Assembly (NCBI RefSeq): GCF_013181195.1
Contig: NZ_SMZP01000007.1
Location: 124,001 to 188,000 of the forward strand
Length of the DNA: 64,000 bases
From: Caulobacter sp. RHG1
GTDB lineage: Bacteria; Pseudomonadota; Alphaproteobacteria; Caulobacterales; Caulobacteraceae
Direction: 5' to 3'
Shown here: in pieces, positions 27,411-37,256 of the stretch
How the letters are laid out: each line of letters opens with the position of its first letter
How positions within the stretch are numbered: position 1 is the stretch's first letter
Position numbers and translations under genes: made by a program
The notes under the pieces: model-generated
What the model was told of the DNA's origin: nothing
Database searches by the model: none
What the model saw: the letters and a program-made list of their open reading frames with translations, nothing else

Positions 27411-30400
27411 CTACACGTCTTCCAGCAGCGCCACCCCCGGCGCGGTCTTCAATGCGCCTCGCAGCGCCGCATCAAGGGTGTAGCGCCCCGGCAAGCGCAG
27501 CTCGATCTCGCGACCGCCGCCAATCGCGGCGACAAAGGTCACCTCACCGCCCTTCTGGCCCTGGGCAGGCTCAAGGCGACGCTTCAGCGCCTCCATCTCG
27601 GTCGCCGACGGCGACAGGTGAACGCGCAGACCGGCCACGACGTTCTCGATGGCCTTCTCGATCGGCTCGGCATCGTCGCCGAAGAAGCGAACCTCGCCGT
27701 CGCGCGCCTTGGCGCGAACCTTGATAACCACGGCCTTGCCCGGCTCCAGCACATCGCGGCACTTCCGCAAGCTCTCTGGCGGGAACAATACCTCGTATTC
27801 GCCGGACGGGTCCGACAGCGACACGAAGGCGAACTTCTCACCGCTCTGCGATGCGCGCTCCTGGCGGCGCCGCACGACACCGCACATGCGCAGCGCCTCC
27901 ATGCCGGCCTCGGCTTGGGCCATGGCCTCGGTCAACAAGGCCACGCGCTTGCGGCGCAGCATGCCGACCACATCCTCCAGCGGGTGACCGGTCAGGTAGA
28001 AACCGACAGCCGACAGCTCCTCGTCCAGCAGGTCGACCTGGTTCCAGTTCTCGGTCTTGGCCAGGCGAGGACGGCCAGCGCCCGGATCCGAACCGAACAG
28101 GCCGCCCTGCCCGCCCTGGCGGTCGGCATGGCAGCTCTGGGCGTGGGCGATCAGCACGTCGGCCGAGGCCACGATCTGAGCGCGGTTCTTGTGAATCTGG
28201 TCGAAGGCCCCGGCCCGCGCCAGGTTTTCGATAGCGCGCTTGTTGACCTGCTTGGGATCGATGCGCTCGACGAAATTGAAGATGTCGCGGAATGGCCCGC
28301 CCTCTTCACGGACGGCCACCAGATGCTTCATAGCCTCCAGGCCCACGTTGCGGATGGCGCCCAAGGCGTACAGCACCTCACCGTTCTCGACCTCGAAGTC
28401 GGCGCCGGAGACATTGACGTCCGGGGCCCGGACATTGATCTCGAACTTACGCGCGTCCTGATGGAAAACGGCCAGCTTGTCGGTGTTCGACAAGTCCAGG
28501 CTCATCGAGGCGGCAAAGAACTCGACCGGCGTGTTCGCCTTCAGCCAGCCCGTCTGGTACGAAATGAAGGCGTAGGCGGCGGCGTGCGACTTGTTGAAGC
28601 CATAGCCGGCGAACTTGGCCACGAGCTCGAAGATCGATCCCGACTGTTCCTCGGGAACGTTCTTTTCCTTGGCCCCGGAGACGAAACGGATCTTCTGGAG
28701 ATCCATCTCCTCCTTCTTCTTCTTACCCATGGCGCGACGCAGAAGGTCAGCTTCACCCAGGCTGTAGCCCGCCAGGATCTGGGCGATCTGCATCACCTGT
28801 TCCTGGTAGACGATGACGCCGTAGGTCTCCTTCAGCACCGTTTCCAGCGACGGGTGCAGGGTGTCGACGGGCTTTCGGCCGAACTTACAGTCGACGAAGG
28901 TGTCGATGTTATCCATCGGGCCAGGCCGATAGAGCGAGATCAGCGCGGTGATCTCCTCGATCGAGCCGCAGCGCATCTTGCGTAGGGTGTCGCGCATGCC
29001 CTGGCTTTCCAGCTGGAACACACCGACCGTCTGGCCCGAAGCCAACAGCTCGTAGGTCTTGGTGTCGTCGAACGACAACTTGCCCAGATCGACCTCGAAG
29101 CCGCGCTTCTTCAGATGCTTCACCGCCCGGTCCAGGACGGTCAGAGTCTTCAGGCCCAGGAAGTCGAACTTCACCAGGCCGGCGCTCTCGACCCATTTCA
29201 TGTTGAACTGGGTGGCCGGCAGGTCCGAGCGCGGATCCTTGTAGAGCGGAGTCAGCTGGGTCAGCGGCCGGTCGCCGATGACCACGCCGGCGGCGTGGGT
29301 CGAGGCGTTGCGGAACAGGCCTTCAAGCTGCAGGGCCACATCCAGACAGGCCGAGACGTTGGCGTCTTCCTTCTTGGCCTGCTTGAGGCGCGGCTCGAGA
29401 TCGATGGCCTGGGCCAGGGTCACCGGCGCGGCCGGGTTGTTGGGCACCATCTTGCAGAGACGGTCGACCAGACCCAGCGGCAGCTGCATCACCCGGCCGA
29501 CGTCACGCAGCACGGCGCGCGCCTGCAACGAACCGAAGGTGATGATCTGGGCCACGCGATCGCGGCCGTACTTCTCCTGAACGTAGGAGATCACCTCTTC
29601 GCGTCGCTCCTGGCAGAAGTCGACGTCGAAGTCGGGCATGGAGACCCGCTCGGGATTGAGGAAGCGCTCGAACAGCAGGCCGAAGCGCAGTGGGTCCAGG
29701 TCGGTGATGGTCAGCACCCAAGCAACCAGCGAGCCGGCGCCCGAACCCCGCCCCGGACCGACCGGAATGCCGTGGGTCTTGCCCCACTTGATGAAGTCCG
29801 AAACGATCAGGAAGTAGCCTGGGAAGCCCATCTTCTTGATGATGTCGAGCTCGAACTTGAGCCGCTTCCAGTACTCGTCCACGGGCGCGGCCAGGGTCAG
29901 GCCATCAAGCCGCATACGCAGACCTTCTTCAGCCTGGTGCGTCAGCTCCTCACCCTCGTCGCGGCCGTCGCCGGTCGGGAAGCGGGGCAGGATGGGCGCG
30001 CGCTTGTGGACCATGAAGGCGCAGCGGCGGGCGATATCGAGGGTATTGTCGCAGGCTTCCGGCAGGTCGGAGAACAGCTTGCGCATGTCAGCCGCCGGCT
30101 TGAACCAGTGCTCGGGCGTAACGCGGCGACGTTCGTCCTGGCCGACGAACGAGCCGTCGGAGATGCACAACAGCGCATCGTGGGCGTCGTAGAAGCCTTC
30201 CTTGACGAAATAGACGTCGTTGGTGGCGACCAGCGGAACATCGTGGTCATAAGCCCAGTTGACCAGGCCCGGCTCAGCCGCCGCCTGCTTGGGCAGCCCG
30301 TGGCGCTGCAGTTCGACATAGAAGCGGTCGCCGAACACCCGCTGCATTTCGGCCAGGGCGGTCGATGCCTCGGCGGTCTTGCCGGCGGCGAACAGCGCGT

Positions 30401-30842
30401 CGACCGGACCGTCCGTGCCGCCCGATAGCAGGATCAGGCCCTCGCTATATTCGATGACCTTGGCCCAGGGCACGATCGGCTCGGGCAGTTCGGCGCTGTC
30501 GAGATAGGCGATCGACGACAGCTCGGAGAGATTGAGGTAGCCCTGTTCACTCTGGGCCAGCAGCATGATCGTCGGCGCCCGAGCCCAGCGCTCGGTCGGG
30601 CCGCCGCCGATGCCGGTGATAGGAATGGCGCAGCCGATGATCGGCTGGACCCCCGCATCCTTGGCGTAGGACGAATATTCCAACGCCCCGAACAGATTGG
30701 CGCGGTCGGCGATGCCCGCCGCCGGCATGCCCGCAGCGGCGGCGAGCTTGCCGATCTGATCGGCCTTGATGGCACCTTCCAGCAGCGAATAGGCCGAACG
30801 GACCCGCAGGTGGACGAAGCCCTGTCCTTCCGCGTCCGCCAT
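27411..30842 (-). CDS. dnaE: DNA polymerase III alpha subunit
   Basis: Replicative polymerase, 1143 residues. The order is PHP domain (1-275), C-family catalytic core with the metal-binding [12 protein letters not shown] (near residue 400), tandem helix-hairpin-helix, OB fold (about 990-1070, [16 protein letters not shown]) and C-terminal tau-binding domain. In the PHP domain the usual HLHVHSEYS is HLRVRSAYS, so two metal-binding His (residues 13 and 15) are Arg, and a proofreading role there is unlikely. ATG 30842 is chosen from GGAGGA upstream and conservation; the frame is open for 25 more codons. It follows sidA by 47 bases. Confidence 0.96.
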   Translation of the reverse strand: MADAEGQGFVHLRVRSAYSLLEGAIKADQIGKLAAAAGMPAAGIADRANLFGALEYSSYAKDAGVQPIIGCAIPITGIGGGPTERWARAPTIMLLAQSEQGYLNLSELSSIAYLDSAELPEPIVPWAKVIEYSEGLILLSGGTDGPVDALFAAGKTAEASTALAEMQRVFGDRFYVELQRHGLPKQAAAEPGLVNWAYDHDVPLVATNDVYFVKEGFYDAHDALLCISDGSFVGQDERRRVTPEHWFKPAADMRKLFSDLPEACDNTLDIARRCAFMVHKRAPILPRFPTGDGRDEGEELTHQAEEGLRMRLDGLTLAAPVDEYWKRLKFELDIIKKMGFPGYFLIVSDFIKWGKTHGIPVGPGRGSGAGSLVAWVLTITDLDPLRFGLLFERFLNPERVSMPDFDVDFCQERREEVISYVQEKYGRDRVAQIITFGSLQARAVLRDVGRVMQLPLGLVDRLCKMVPNNPAAPVTLAQAIDLEPRLKQAKKEDANVSACLDVALQLEGLFRNASTHAAGVVIGDRPLTQLTPLYKDPRSDLPATQFNMKWVESAGLVKFDFLGLKTLTVLDRAVKHLKKRGFEVDLGKLSFDDTKTYELLASGQTVGVFQLESQGMRDTLRKMRCGSIEEITALISLYRPGPMDNIDTFVDCKFGRKPVDTLHPSLETVLKETYGVIVYQEQVMQIAQILAGYSLGEADLLRRAMGKKKKEEMDLQKIRFVSGAKEKNVPEEQSGSIFELVAKFAGYGFNKSHAAAYAFISYQTGWLKANTPVEFFAASMSLDLSNTDKLAVFHQDARKFEINVRAPDVNVSGADFEVENGEVLYALGAIRNVGLEAMKHLVAVREEGGPFRDIFNFVERIDPKQVNKRAIENLARAGAFDQIHKNRAQIVASADVLIAHAQSCHADRQGGQGGLFGSDPGAGRPRLAKTENWNQVDLLDEELSAVGFYLTGHPLEDVVGMLRRKRVALLTEAMAQAEAGMEALRMCGVVRRRQERASQSGEKFAFVSLSDPSGEYEVLFPPESLRKCRDVLEPGKAVVIKVRAKARDGEVRFFGDDAEPIEKAIENVVAGLRVHLSPSATEMEALKRRLEPAQGQKGGEVTFVAAIGGGREIELRLPGRYTLDAALRGALKTAPGVALLEDV

Positions 30843-30889
30843 GACCGATCCTCCGCTACGCCTGTCGACAGACAGGCCTTCTACATGAT

Positions 30890-30979
30890 TCAGGCCACGA
30901 GCTGGGCGACCGTGCACATCATCCAGACGAAGCTGGCGACCGACACAAGGGCCAAAGACTCACGCGCGATACGGATCAT
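30890..30979 (-). CDS. sidA: SidA, SOS-induced cell division inhibitor (29-residue membrane protein)
   Basis: A 29-codon gene on the minus strand: ATG at 30979-30977, TGA at 30892-30890, with GGAGGT 4 bases before the start. The peptide begins [12 protein letters not shown] and ends VAQLVA. A charged N terminus (two Arg, one Glu) is followed by a hydrophobic helix of about 20 residues that could cross the inner membrane. In Caulobacter crescentus SidA is a 29-residue inner-membrane protein made in the SOS response that binds FtsW/FtsN and stops division. Size, membrane helix, the perfect LexA box and the dnaE neighbour all fit. I had no reference sequence to align, so identity rests on these points. 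Confidence 0.85.
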   Translation of the reverse strand: MIRIARESLALVSVASFVWMMCTVAQLVA

Positions 30980-31007
30980 CGGAACCTCCACAGATTTCTT
31001 GTTTTGT

Positions 31008-31043
31008 TCCATATTCCGCTTTTGTTCTGTTCACAAGATGTTC
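31008..31043 (-). promoter_or_regulatory. sidA promoter with perfect LexA (SOS) box
   Basis: GTTC-ACAAGAT-GTTC at 31029-31043 is an exact GTTC-N7-GTTC box. On the minus strand a -35 TTGTGA (31036-31031) lies within it, and after 17 bases comes TATGGA (31013-31008) as -10. LexA binding would therefore cover the -35. The box ends 49 bases before the sidA start and 86 bases before the divergent nucleoside hydrolase start, so it might also affect that gene. Confidence 0.82.
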
Positions 31044-31129
31044 CGCGACGTTCCACCGCATTTTCTTTCCGCGAGTCATTCGCTTGGCGCCCTCTGGCCA
31101 AGCCTGGCGGATCGGTTCAGATCGTCTCC

Positions 31130-32089
31130 ATGCGCTTGATCATCGATACTGACACTGCTGGCGACGACGTCTTCTCGCTGATGCTGGCTCTCACCCGACC
31201 CGGCGTCACGGTGGAGGCCATTACCATCGCCCACGGCAATGTCGGCTTCGTCCAACACGCCGAGAACGCGCTGGTCACGCTGGATCGCTGCGGCAAGGGC
31301 GACCAGGTTCCGGTCTATCTCGGCGCTCAAGCGCCGTTCAGCCGCGCGCCACTGGATGCGGCCTATGTGTTCGGCCACGACGGCATGAGCGACAGCGCCT
31401 TCGCCAAGGCCGCTCAGCGCCCCGCCGACGGCCACGCGGTCGACGAACTGGTGCGGCGGATCATGGATGCGCCCGGCGAAATCACCCTGATCGCTCAAGC
31501 GCCTCTGACCAACATCGCCCTCGCCTACCTGCGCGAACCACGCATCGCCAAGGCCCTGAAGCACCTGTGGGTGATGGGCGGCACGGACAATGGGGTCGGC
31601 AACGTCACCCCGGCGGCCGAGTATAATTTCTATGTCGATCCCGAAGCGGCCAAGATCGTCGTCAACGCCGGTTTCAACCTATCGATCGCCACCTGGACGC
31701 TGACGCTCAAGGACGGCCTCTGGAGCGGCGCGCAGTTGGCCGAACTGGAAGCGCTGGGCACAGACAAGGCGCGCTTCTTCACCGATGTGAACCGCGCCTC
31801 TCTGGCCTTCGCTCGCGAGACTGAAGGCCTGGACGGCAGCTTGCACCCCGACGCCCTCACCTGCGCCATCGCCCTGGACGAGAGCCTGATCCTCGAGGCC
31901 GAGGACTGCGTCGTGGACGTCGAGACCATGGGTGAGCTGACACGTGGATATTTGTCGGTGTCGCACTCGATCCTGCCTGATATCGAGATCGCAGATCCAG
32001 CGCTGAAACGTCGACTACCCAACGCAAGAGTCGTCAAGAAGATCGACCAGGCTGGGTTCTTCGCCGCGATGAAGACTGCGCTGCTTTAA
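31130..32089 (+). CDS. Nucleoside hydrolase (IunH/RihA family)
   Basis: A 319-residue inosine-uridine-preferring nucleoside hydrolase. It cleaves the N-glycosidic bond of ribonucleosides for salvage. The calcium-binding signature DTDTAGDD is at residues 6-13, the loop AHGNVG follows, and NFYVDPEAAKIV and the later Asp-rich C terminus (DALTCAIALDES) fit the family. The base preference cannot be read. ATG 31130 opens the conserved sequence; the frame is open upstream without similarity. It is divergent from sidA and precedes an outer-membrane protein by 35 bases. Confidence 0.88.
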   Translation: MRLIIDTDTAGDDVFSLMLALTRPGVTVEAITIAHGNVGFVQHAENALVTLDRCGKGDQVPVYLGAQAPFSRAPLDAAYVFGHDGMSDSAFAKAAQRPADGHAVDELVRRIMDAPGEITLIAQAPLTNIALAYLREPRIAKALKHLWVMGGTDNGVGNVTPAAEYNFYVDPEAAKIVVNAGFNLSIATWTLTLKDGLWSGAQLAELEALGTDKARFFTDVNRASLAFARETEGLDGSLHPDALTCAIALDESLILEAEDCVVDVETMGELTRGYLSVSHSILPDIEIADPALKRRLPNARVVKKIDQAGFFAAMKTALL

Positions 32090-32124
32090 CCTATTTTCAG
32101 CGGTCCCGCCCCAGAGTTCGTCTC

Positions 32125-33366
32125 ATGGGGAGAACCAAAACCACGGCCTTGAGCCTGGGACTGATCTTGGCGAGCGCCGGCGGCGCGCACGCCCAGGCCG
32201 ACCTGTTCTCCCGCCAGACCTTCTCCGGCCTGATCGACCTTCGTCTGGCCGCCGCCGACGGCGAGCCTTCGTGGGTTGACGGCCGCCTGGGCAAGGCGCG
32301 GTTCGGCAAGGGCCGTCAGGGCCTACGCCTCGGCGAAGCCGCCCTGGTCTGGAACCCGCGCCTTTCCGACACCCTGTCGGCCGTGGTCGTGGCCGAAAGC
32401 CAGGACGGCCAACGGCATCTGGTCGATCTGGGCGAAGGCTATCTGGCCTATCGCTCGCGGCCGGGCTCGGCCTTGCGGCTATCGGCCCGGGCCGGCGTAT
32501 TCTATCCGCCGATCTCGCTGGAGCACGATGGCCTCGACTGGTCTGTGCCGGACACCATCACGCCCTCGGCGGTCAACACCTGGGTGGCCGAGGAGGCCAA
32601 GGTCCTGGGGCTGGAGGCCACGGTGCGGCGCACGATCGGCGGTCAGACCTTCAGCCTGACGGCTGGCGCCTTCACCAACGGCGACACGTCGGGCACGGAG
32701 CTGACCTTCCGCGGCTGGGCGCTGCACGACATCAAGTCGCCGGTATTTGGCCGCTTCCCGCTGGCGCCGCTCAGCAACTACATGGTTCGCAAGCAGGCCC
32801 CGTCGACGACGCCGCTGGCCGAGATCGACGGCCATGTCGGCTATTACGGTCGGCTGGAATGGCGCCCCTCGTCGACGCTGGCCTTCGACCTGTTCGGCTA
32901 TGACAACGCCGGCGACCGGACCAGCGTCGACGCCAATCGCGAGTGGTCGTGGGAGACCCGGTTCTGGAACCTGGGAATGCGGCTGGACCTGCCGGTCGCC
33001 GCCATCAAGGCCCAGGTCATGACCGGCGAGACCCTGATGGGCTATTCGAACGCCAACGGGATCTGGGCGGACATGGGCTTCGAGGCCGCCTACGTCTCGG
33101 CCAGCAAAACACTGGGGCCGGGTTCGGCGACCGTGCGCTACGATCGCTTCTCCACGACCGGCCGGACCAACAAGGCGCTGGACAACAACGCTGAACACGG
33201 CCGGTCAGGCATGGCCGCCTATCGCTGGGACGTGCGGCCGGACAGTCAAATCGTCTTCGAGGCTTTGCACATCGACAGCTTCCGCCGCGATCGCGCGCGG
33301 CTGGGCCTGGCGCCCCAGCAGCGTCAGACCGTACTGCAGGCCGCGTTTCGCCGGCAGTTCTACTAG
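32125..33366 (+). CDS. Outer-membrane beta-barrel protein of unknown function
   Basis: A 413-residue exported protein. A signal peptide of about 23 residues ends GGAHA before QAD. The rest is alternating strands rich in Tyr, Trp and Gly with aromatic girdle patterns (LVDLGEGYLAYRSR, GHVGYYGRLEWRP), and it ends in QFY, the terminal aromatic pattern recognised by the Bam machine. A porin or porin-like channel is likely, but I recognise no specific family. The adjoining nucleoside hydrolase suggests, weakly, nucleoside uptake. Its stop abuts that of convergent lolD with no terminator. Confidence 0.65.
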   Translation: MGRTKTTALSLGLILASAGGAHAQADLFSRQTFSGLIDLRLAAADGEPSWVDGRLGKARFGKGRQGLRLGEAALVWNPRLSDTLSAVVVAESQDGQRHLVDLGEGYLAYRSRPGSALRLSARAGVFYPPISLEHDGLDWSVPDTITPSAVNTWVAEEAKVLGLEATVRRTIGGQTFSLTAGAFTNGDTSGTELTFRGWALHDIKSPVFGRFPLAPLSNYMVRKQAPSTTPLAEIDGHVGYYGRLEWRPSSTLAFDLFGYDNAGDRTSVDANREWSWETRFWNLGMRLDLPVAAIKAQVMTGETLMGYSNANGIWADMGFEAAYVSASKTLGPGSATVRYDRFSTTGRTNKALDNNAEHGRSGMAAYRWDVRPDSQIVFEALHIDSFRRDRARLGLAPQQRQTVLQAAFRRQFY

Positions 33367-34068
33367 CTAGAAGGTCTGCGCTTCCAAGTGCCCGTCCTTC
33401 AGGGCCAGGACGCGATCCATGTAGCGGGCCAGTTCCATGTTGTGTGTGGCGATCACGGCCGCGACGCCCTGCTCACGGCAGATCTGATACAGCGCCTGGA
33501 ACACCGCCGAGGAGGTCGCCGGGTCGAGGTTGCCAGTCGGCTCGTCGGCCAGCAGCAGCTTGGGACGATTGGCCAAAGCGCGGGCGATGGCCACGCGCTG
33601 TTGCTCGCCACCCGACATCTGGGCCGGCTGGTGGTCGAGGCGGTGACCCAGGCCCAGACCTTCCAGCAGTTCCTTGGCGCGCGCCTCGGCCTCCTTGCGG
33701 CTTTTGCCGGAGATGGTCAGCGGCATGGCCACGTTCTCGAGCGCCGAGAACTCGGGCAGCAAATGGTGGAACTGGTAGACGAAGCCGACCGTGCCCAGAC
33801 GGATGCGGGTGCGTATGCGCTCGGACAGCTTCGAGCAGTCGCGGCCCTCCAGGGCCACGAGCCCGGCGTCCGGGTGCTCCAGGAGGCCCGCCGAATGCAG
33901 CAGCGACGACTTGCCCGAACCCGAAGGGCCGATCAGGCCGACGACTTCGCCCGGATAGACATCGATATCGACGCCGCGCAGCACCGGCAGCGGGCCTGCT
34001 TCGGTCTTGTAGACGCGCTCGACCCCACGCAGGGCCAGGATCGGTGAGGACTGTATCGGATCACTCAT
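33367..34068 (-). CDS. lolD: Lipoprotein-releasing ABC transporter ATPase LolD
   Basis: ABC ATPase, 233 residues. Walker [10 protein letters not shown] is at 47-55, the ABC signature is [14 protein letters not shown], and Walker B is [12 protein letters not shown] followed by the His switch ATHNMEL. LolD powers release of outer-membrane lipoproteins from the inner membrane to LolA. The family [15 protein letters not shown] also fits LolD rather than other MacB-like ATPases. The ATG overlaps the lolC stop by 8 bases, as expected for a coupled pair. Confidence 0.93.
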   Translation of the reverse strand: MSDPIQSSPILALRGVERVYKTEAGPLPVLRGVDIDVYPGEVVGLIGPSGSGKSSLLHSAGLLEHPDAGLVALEGRDCSKLSERIRTRIRLGTVGFVYQFHHLLPEFSALENVAMPLTISGKSRKEAEARAKELLEGLGLGHRLDHQPAQMSGGEQQRVAIARALANRPKLLLADEPTGNLDPATSSAVFQALYQICREQGVAAVIATHNMELARYMDRVLALKDGHLEAQTF

Positions 34069-35341
34069 AACGAAGCGCCTCCACCGGATCGAGGCGCGAG
34101 GCGCGCCAAGCGGGCGGCAGGGTCGCCAGGATGCTCATCAGCGCGGAGGCCGTGACGATGCCGCCAACCTCCGTCCAGTCGATCTTCGCCGGGATATGCG
34201 AGAGCATGTAGACGTCGGCGCTGAACACGGCGGTGCCGGTGGCCCACTCCACGAAATTCTGGATCGGGGTGATGTAGGTGCAGAACAGCGCGCCCAGCGC
34301 TAGGCCGCACAAAGTGCCGGCGACGCCGATCGAGGCGCCGGCCATCAGGAAGATGCGCAGGATGGCCCCCTGCCCGGCGCCCATGGTGCGCAGGATGGCG
34401 ATGTCCTTGCCCTTGTTCTTCACCAGCATGACCAGGCTGGAAATGATGTTCAGGGTGGCGATGGCGACGATGCAGAACAGGATCAGCCGCATCACCTTTC
34501 GCTCCACCTGGAGCGCCGTGAAGTAGCTGTGGTTCTTGTCCATCCAGTCGCTGACCAGCGAACCTGGGCCAGCGGCGATCTCGACCGCGCGCTTCAGCTC
34601 CTTGGCCTTATCGGGATCGTCCAGCTTGATCTCGACATAGTCGATGGAGGTGTCGCGGCCGAAGAACAGCTGAGCCTGTTCCAGCGGCATGTAGACGAAG
34701 GCCTCGTCGAACTGGCTCATGCCGACGCTGAAGACGCCGCCGACGATATAGTTCTTTTCCTGGGTCGAGCTGCCGAACGCCGTCGACGGGCCCGAAGGGG
34801 AAATCAGGGTGATGGCGTCGCCGACCTGCACGCCCACGCTCTGGGCCATGCGCTCGCCGATCAGCACGATGTCGCCGCCGTACTCGCCCTGACCGAAGCC
34901 GTCGATCGTGCCCTTCTTGATGTTCCCGGCGATCAGCGACATGTGCCGAAGATCGGAGGTGGAGACGCCTCGCACGATGGCGCCCGTCACCTGTGTCGGA
35001 CCCAGCACCATGGCCTGAGCCTCGACCATCGGCGCGGCCTGGATGACGCCGGGCGCGGCCCGGATGCGACGGATTATGCCGTCACGGTCCGGGCCATTGA
35101 TGAGTGGCGACTGGGCATAGAGGTGACCGTTGAAGCCGAGGATCCGGCCCAGCAGCTCGGCTCGGAAGCCGTTCATCACGCTCATCACGGTGATCAGGGC
35201 GAAGACCGCCAGCGTCACCGCGCAGAACGAGATGATCGAGATCAGCGCCACGCCGCCGTTCTTGCGCTTGGCGAACAGGTACCGGCGAGCGACGGAGCGC
35301 TCCCAGCGACTGAAGGGACCGGCGGCGCGGGTGTCTGGCAT
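34061..35341 (-). CDS. lolC: Lipoprotein-releasing permease LolC/E
   Basis: A 426-residue membrane permease of the LolC/E (FtsX/MacB) fold. One membrane helix lies near residues 30-52 ([24 protein letters not shown]), then a large periplasmic domain (about 55-275) and three C-terminal helices; it ends [15 protein letters not shown], the typical tail. In alphaproteobacteria a single LolF-type permease often replaces the LolC-LolE pair; only one is present here, so it may act as a homodimer. ATG 35341 overlaps the proS stop by one base (TGATG). Confidence 0.92.
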   Translation of the reverse strand: MPDTRAAGPFSRWERSVARRYLFAKRKNGGVALISIISFCAVTLAVFALITVMSVMNGFRAELLGRILGFNGHLYAQSPLINGPDRDGIIRRIRAAPGVIQAAPMVEAQAMVLGPTQVTGAIVRGVSTSDLRHMSLIAGNIKKGTIDGFGQGEYGGDIVLIGERMAQSVGVQVGDAITLISPSGPSTAFGSSTQEKNYIVGGVFSVGMSQFDEAFVYMPLEQAQLFFGRDTSIDYVEIKLDDPDKAKELKRAVEIAAGPGSLVSDWMDKNHSYFTALQVERKVMRLILFCIVAIATLNIISSLVMLVKNKGKDIAILRTMGAGQGAILRIFLMAGASIGVAGTLCGLALGALFCTYITPIQNFVEWATGTAVFSADVYMLSHIPAKIDWTEVGGIVTASALMSILATLPPAWRASRLDPVEALRYE

Positions 35342-36672
35342 CAGGCGTTCTTGCTCTTGGTCAGGCCGTCGAGAACCGACTCCAGCGAGGCGGTGTGGCG
35401 TTCGCCGGTCTTGCGGTTCTTGATCTCGACCACGCCCTCGGCGATGCCCTTGGGGCCGACGATCAGCTGCCAGGGCAGACCAATCAGGTCCATGGTGGCG
35501 AACTTGGCGCCGCCACGAGCATCGGTGTCGTCGTACAGCACGTCCTTGCCGGCGGCGTTGAGCGCGGCATAGGCCGTCTCGCAGGCCGCGTCGCAAGCCG
35601 CATCGCCCTGACGCATGTTGACGATGCCGACCTGGAACGGCGCGACGCTTTCCGGCCAGATGATGCCACCCTCGTCGTGGCTGGCCTCGATGATCGCACC
35701 CAGCAGGCGCGAGACGCCGACGCCGTAGCTGCCCATCTGGACCGGCGTCTGCTGACCGTCCGGCCCCTGAACCGTGGCCTTCATCGGCTCGGAATATTTC
35801 GTGCCGAACGAGAAGATGTGGCCGACCTCGATGCCGCGCGCCGACAGACGGTCGCCTTCCGGCAGCGCGTTGAAGGCGGCTTCGTCGTGCATTTCCTCGG
35901 TCGCGGCGTAAAGCGCCGTGCGCTGGTTCACCAGCGGCTGCAGGTCGCCGTTGATCCAATCCAGATCCGGGCCCGGGGCCGGCATCTCGACCAGATCCTT
36001 GTGGCAGAAGACGGCGCTTTCGCCCGTCTCGGCCAGGACGATGAACTCGTGGCTCAGGTCACCGCCGATCGGACCGGTGTCCGCGCGCATCGGCACGGCC
36101 TTCAGGCCCATCCGCGCGAACAGGTTCAGATAGGCCACGAACATGCGGTTGTAGGACTTGCGCGCGCCCTCGGCGTCGAGGTCGAAGCTGTAGGCGTCCT
36201 TCATCAGGAACTCACGCCCGCGCATCACGCCAAAGCGCGGACGGCGCTCGTCGCGGAACTTCCACTGGATGTTGTAGAGGTTCTTGGGCAGGTCCTTGTA
36301 GCTCTTGACCGAGGCGCGGAAGATGTCGGTGACGACCTCTTCGGCCGTGGGGCCGAACAGCAGCTCGCGCTTGTGGCGGTCGGTGATGCGCAGCATCTCG
36401 TCGCCGTAGTCGTCGTAACGGCCGCTCTCACGCCACAGCTCGGCCAGCTGAATGGTCGGCATCAGCAGTTCGATGGCGCCGGCGCGGTCCATTTCCTCAC
36501 GGACGATCTGCTCGATCTTGTTGAGCACGCGCAGACCCAGTGGCAGCCAGGCATAGATGCCCGCGGCTTCCTGACGGATCATGCCGGCGCGAAGCATCAG
36601 CTGATGCGAAACGATCTGGGCGTCGGACGGTGCTTCCTTCAGCACCGGCAGGAAATAGCGCGACATGCGCAT
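35341..36672 (-). CDS. proS: Prolyl-tRNA synthetase, short alphaproteobacterial type
   Basis: Class II synthetase, 443 residues, charging tRNA-Pro. Motif 1 lies in [17 protein letters not shown], motif 2 in [23 protein letters not shown] and motif 3 in [13 protein letters not shown], followed by the anticodon-binding domain (about 340-440). The INS editing domain of E. coli ProS (572 residues) is missing, as is normal in this class. ATG 36672 or ATG 36666 could be the start. Own promoter and an upstream terminator separate it from the mce operon; lolC and lolD follow. Confidence 0.95.
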   Translation of the reverse strand: MRMSRYFLPVLKEAPSDAQIVSHQLMLRAGMIRQEAAGIYAWLPLGLRVLNKIEQIVREEMDRAGAIELLMPTIQLAELWRESGRYDDYGDEMLRITDRHKRELLFGPTAEEVVTDIFRASVKSYKDLPKNLYNIQWKFRDERRPRFGVMRGREFLMKDAYSFDLDAEGARKSYNRMFVAYLNLFARMGLKAVPMRADTGPIGGDLSHEFIVLAETGESAVFCHKDLVEMPAPGPDLDWINGDLQPLVNQRTALYAATEEMHDEAAFNALPEGDRLSARGIEVGHIFSFGTKYSEPMKATVQGPDGQQTPVQMGSYGVGVSRLLGAIIEASHDEGGIIWPESVAPFQVGIVNMRQGDAACDAACETAYAALNAAGKDVLYDDTDARGGAKFATMDLIGLPWQLIVGPKGIAEGVVEIKNRKTGERHTASLESVLDGLTKSKNA

Positions 36673-36706
36673 GCGCGTGAAAACTCCGGGAATTCAAGGA
36701 GGCCTG

Positions 36707-36735
36707 AGATAGCCTCTCGTCCGACAGCTTGGCAA
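36707..36735 (-). promoter_or_regulatory. proS-lolCD promoter
   Basis: On the minus strand TTGCCA, 17 bases, then CTATCT (within GCTATCTC, close to the Caulobacter -10 consensus). It is 35 bases before the proS start and directly downstream of a terminator. Confidence 0.55.
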
Positions 36736-36766
36736 CGCGCGAGGCTAAACTAAGGCTCCACCGTAG

Positions 36767-36800
36767 AAAAAAGAGAGGCCGCGCGGATCGCCGCGCGGCC
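36767..36800 (-). terminator. Rho-independent terminator upstream of proS
   Basis: Perfect 10-bp stem GGCCGCGCGG/CCGCGCGGCC with a 4-base loop; on the minus strand TCTC and TTTTTT follow. It would end transcripts coming from the DUF1467 gene side, 195 bases after that gene's stop. Confidence 0.85.
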
Positions 36801-36994
36801 TTGTCAGTCATCGTCGGGGAAGACGCCACAGAGCGAGACCGGCAAGGCCGATCTCCTGAAGTCACCTTACCCATCGAACGAATGTTGGGGCACGGTCATG
36901 CGACGGCAGCGCTAACATCGGACCATTTCGCCCAAGACTTGGGCGAAAGCAGGCAAATCGCCCACGCCGCGCCCAAGGCTTGTGCAGTTGCACG
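36801..36994 (-). other. Gene-free stretch between DUF1467 gene and terminator, with inverted repeat
   Basis: Part of a 322-base stretch (36673-36994) that also holds the proS promoter and a terminator. It contains a 10-bp inverted repeat TTTCGCCCAA/TTGGGCGAAA (36926-36948, 3-base loop), 46 bases after the DUF1467 stop, with no T run. Short open frames exist on the minus strand but none has a convincing start or family. It could be a 3' UTR or a small RNA ending at the 36767 terminator. Confidence 0.4.
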
Positions 36995-37255
36995 TCAGGC
37001 GGCAGCCGGGAGGTCGGGCAGACGGATCAAGTGGAAGTGCATGACGAGGAACAGCACCACGAACACCGCCGCCGACACCCAGGTCGTGGTGATGAACTTG
37101 CGCTTCAGGTTCGGATTCATCGGCACGCCGGGATCCACACCCGTCGGCGGCGTGACGCCGGCGTCGTAGTAGCTGCGCGTCCCCAGCGGCAGGACGGCGA
37201 ACAGCACCGTCCACCAGATGGTCATGTAGATGGCGAACCAGGTGATGGGGCTCAT
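36995..37255 (-). CDS. DUF1467 small membrane protein
   Basis: An 86-residue inner-membrane protein with two hydrophobic helices (about 3-23 and 57-76) joined by a short Gly/Pro-rich loop with GVTPPTGVDPGVPMNP. This pattern (FAIYMTIWWTVLFAVLPLG at the start) is that of DUF1467, a family often found next to mce and proS in alphaproteobacteria. Function unknown. It starts 1 base after the mce stop, so the two are surely cotranscribed. Confidence 0.75.
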   Translation of the reverse strand: MSPITWFAIYMTIWWTVLFAVLPLGTRSYYDAGVTPPTGVDPGVPMNPNLKRKFITTTWVSAAVFVVLFLVMHFHLIRLPDLPAAA

Positions 37256-37256
37256 A

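Noticed and set aside
36497-36874. Minus-strand 125-codon frame across the proS promoter and terminator
   Set aside because: It runs through a strong terminator, the promoter and the start of proS in another frame; no family.
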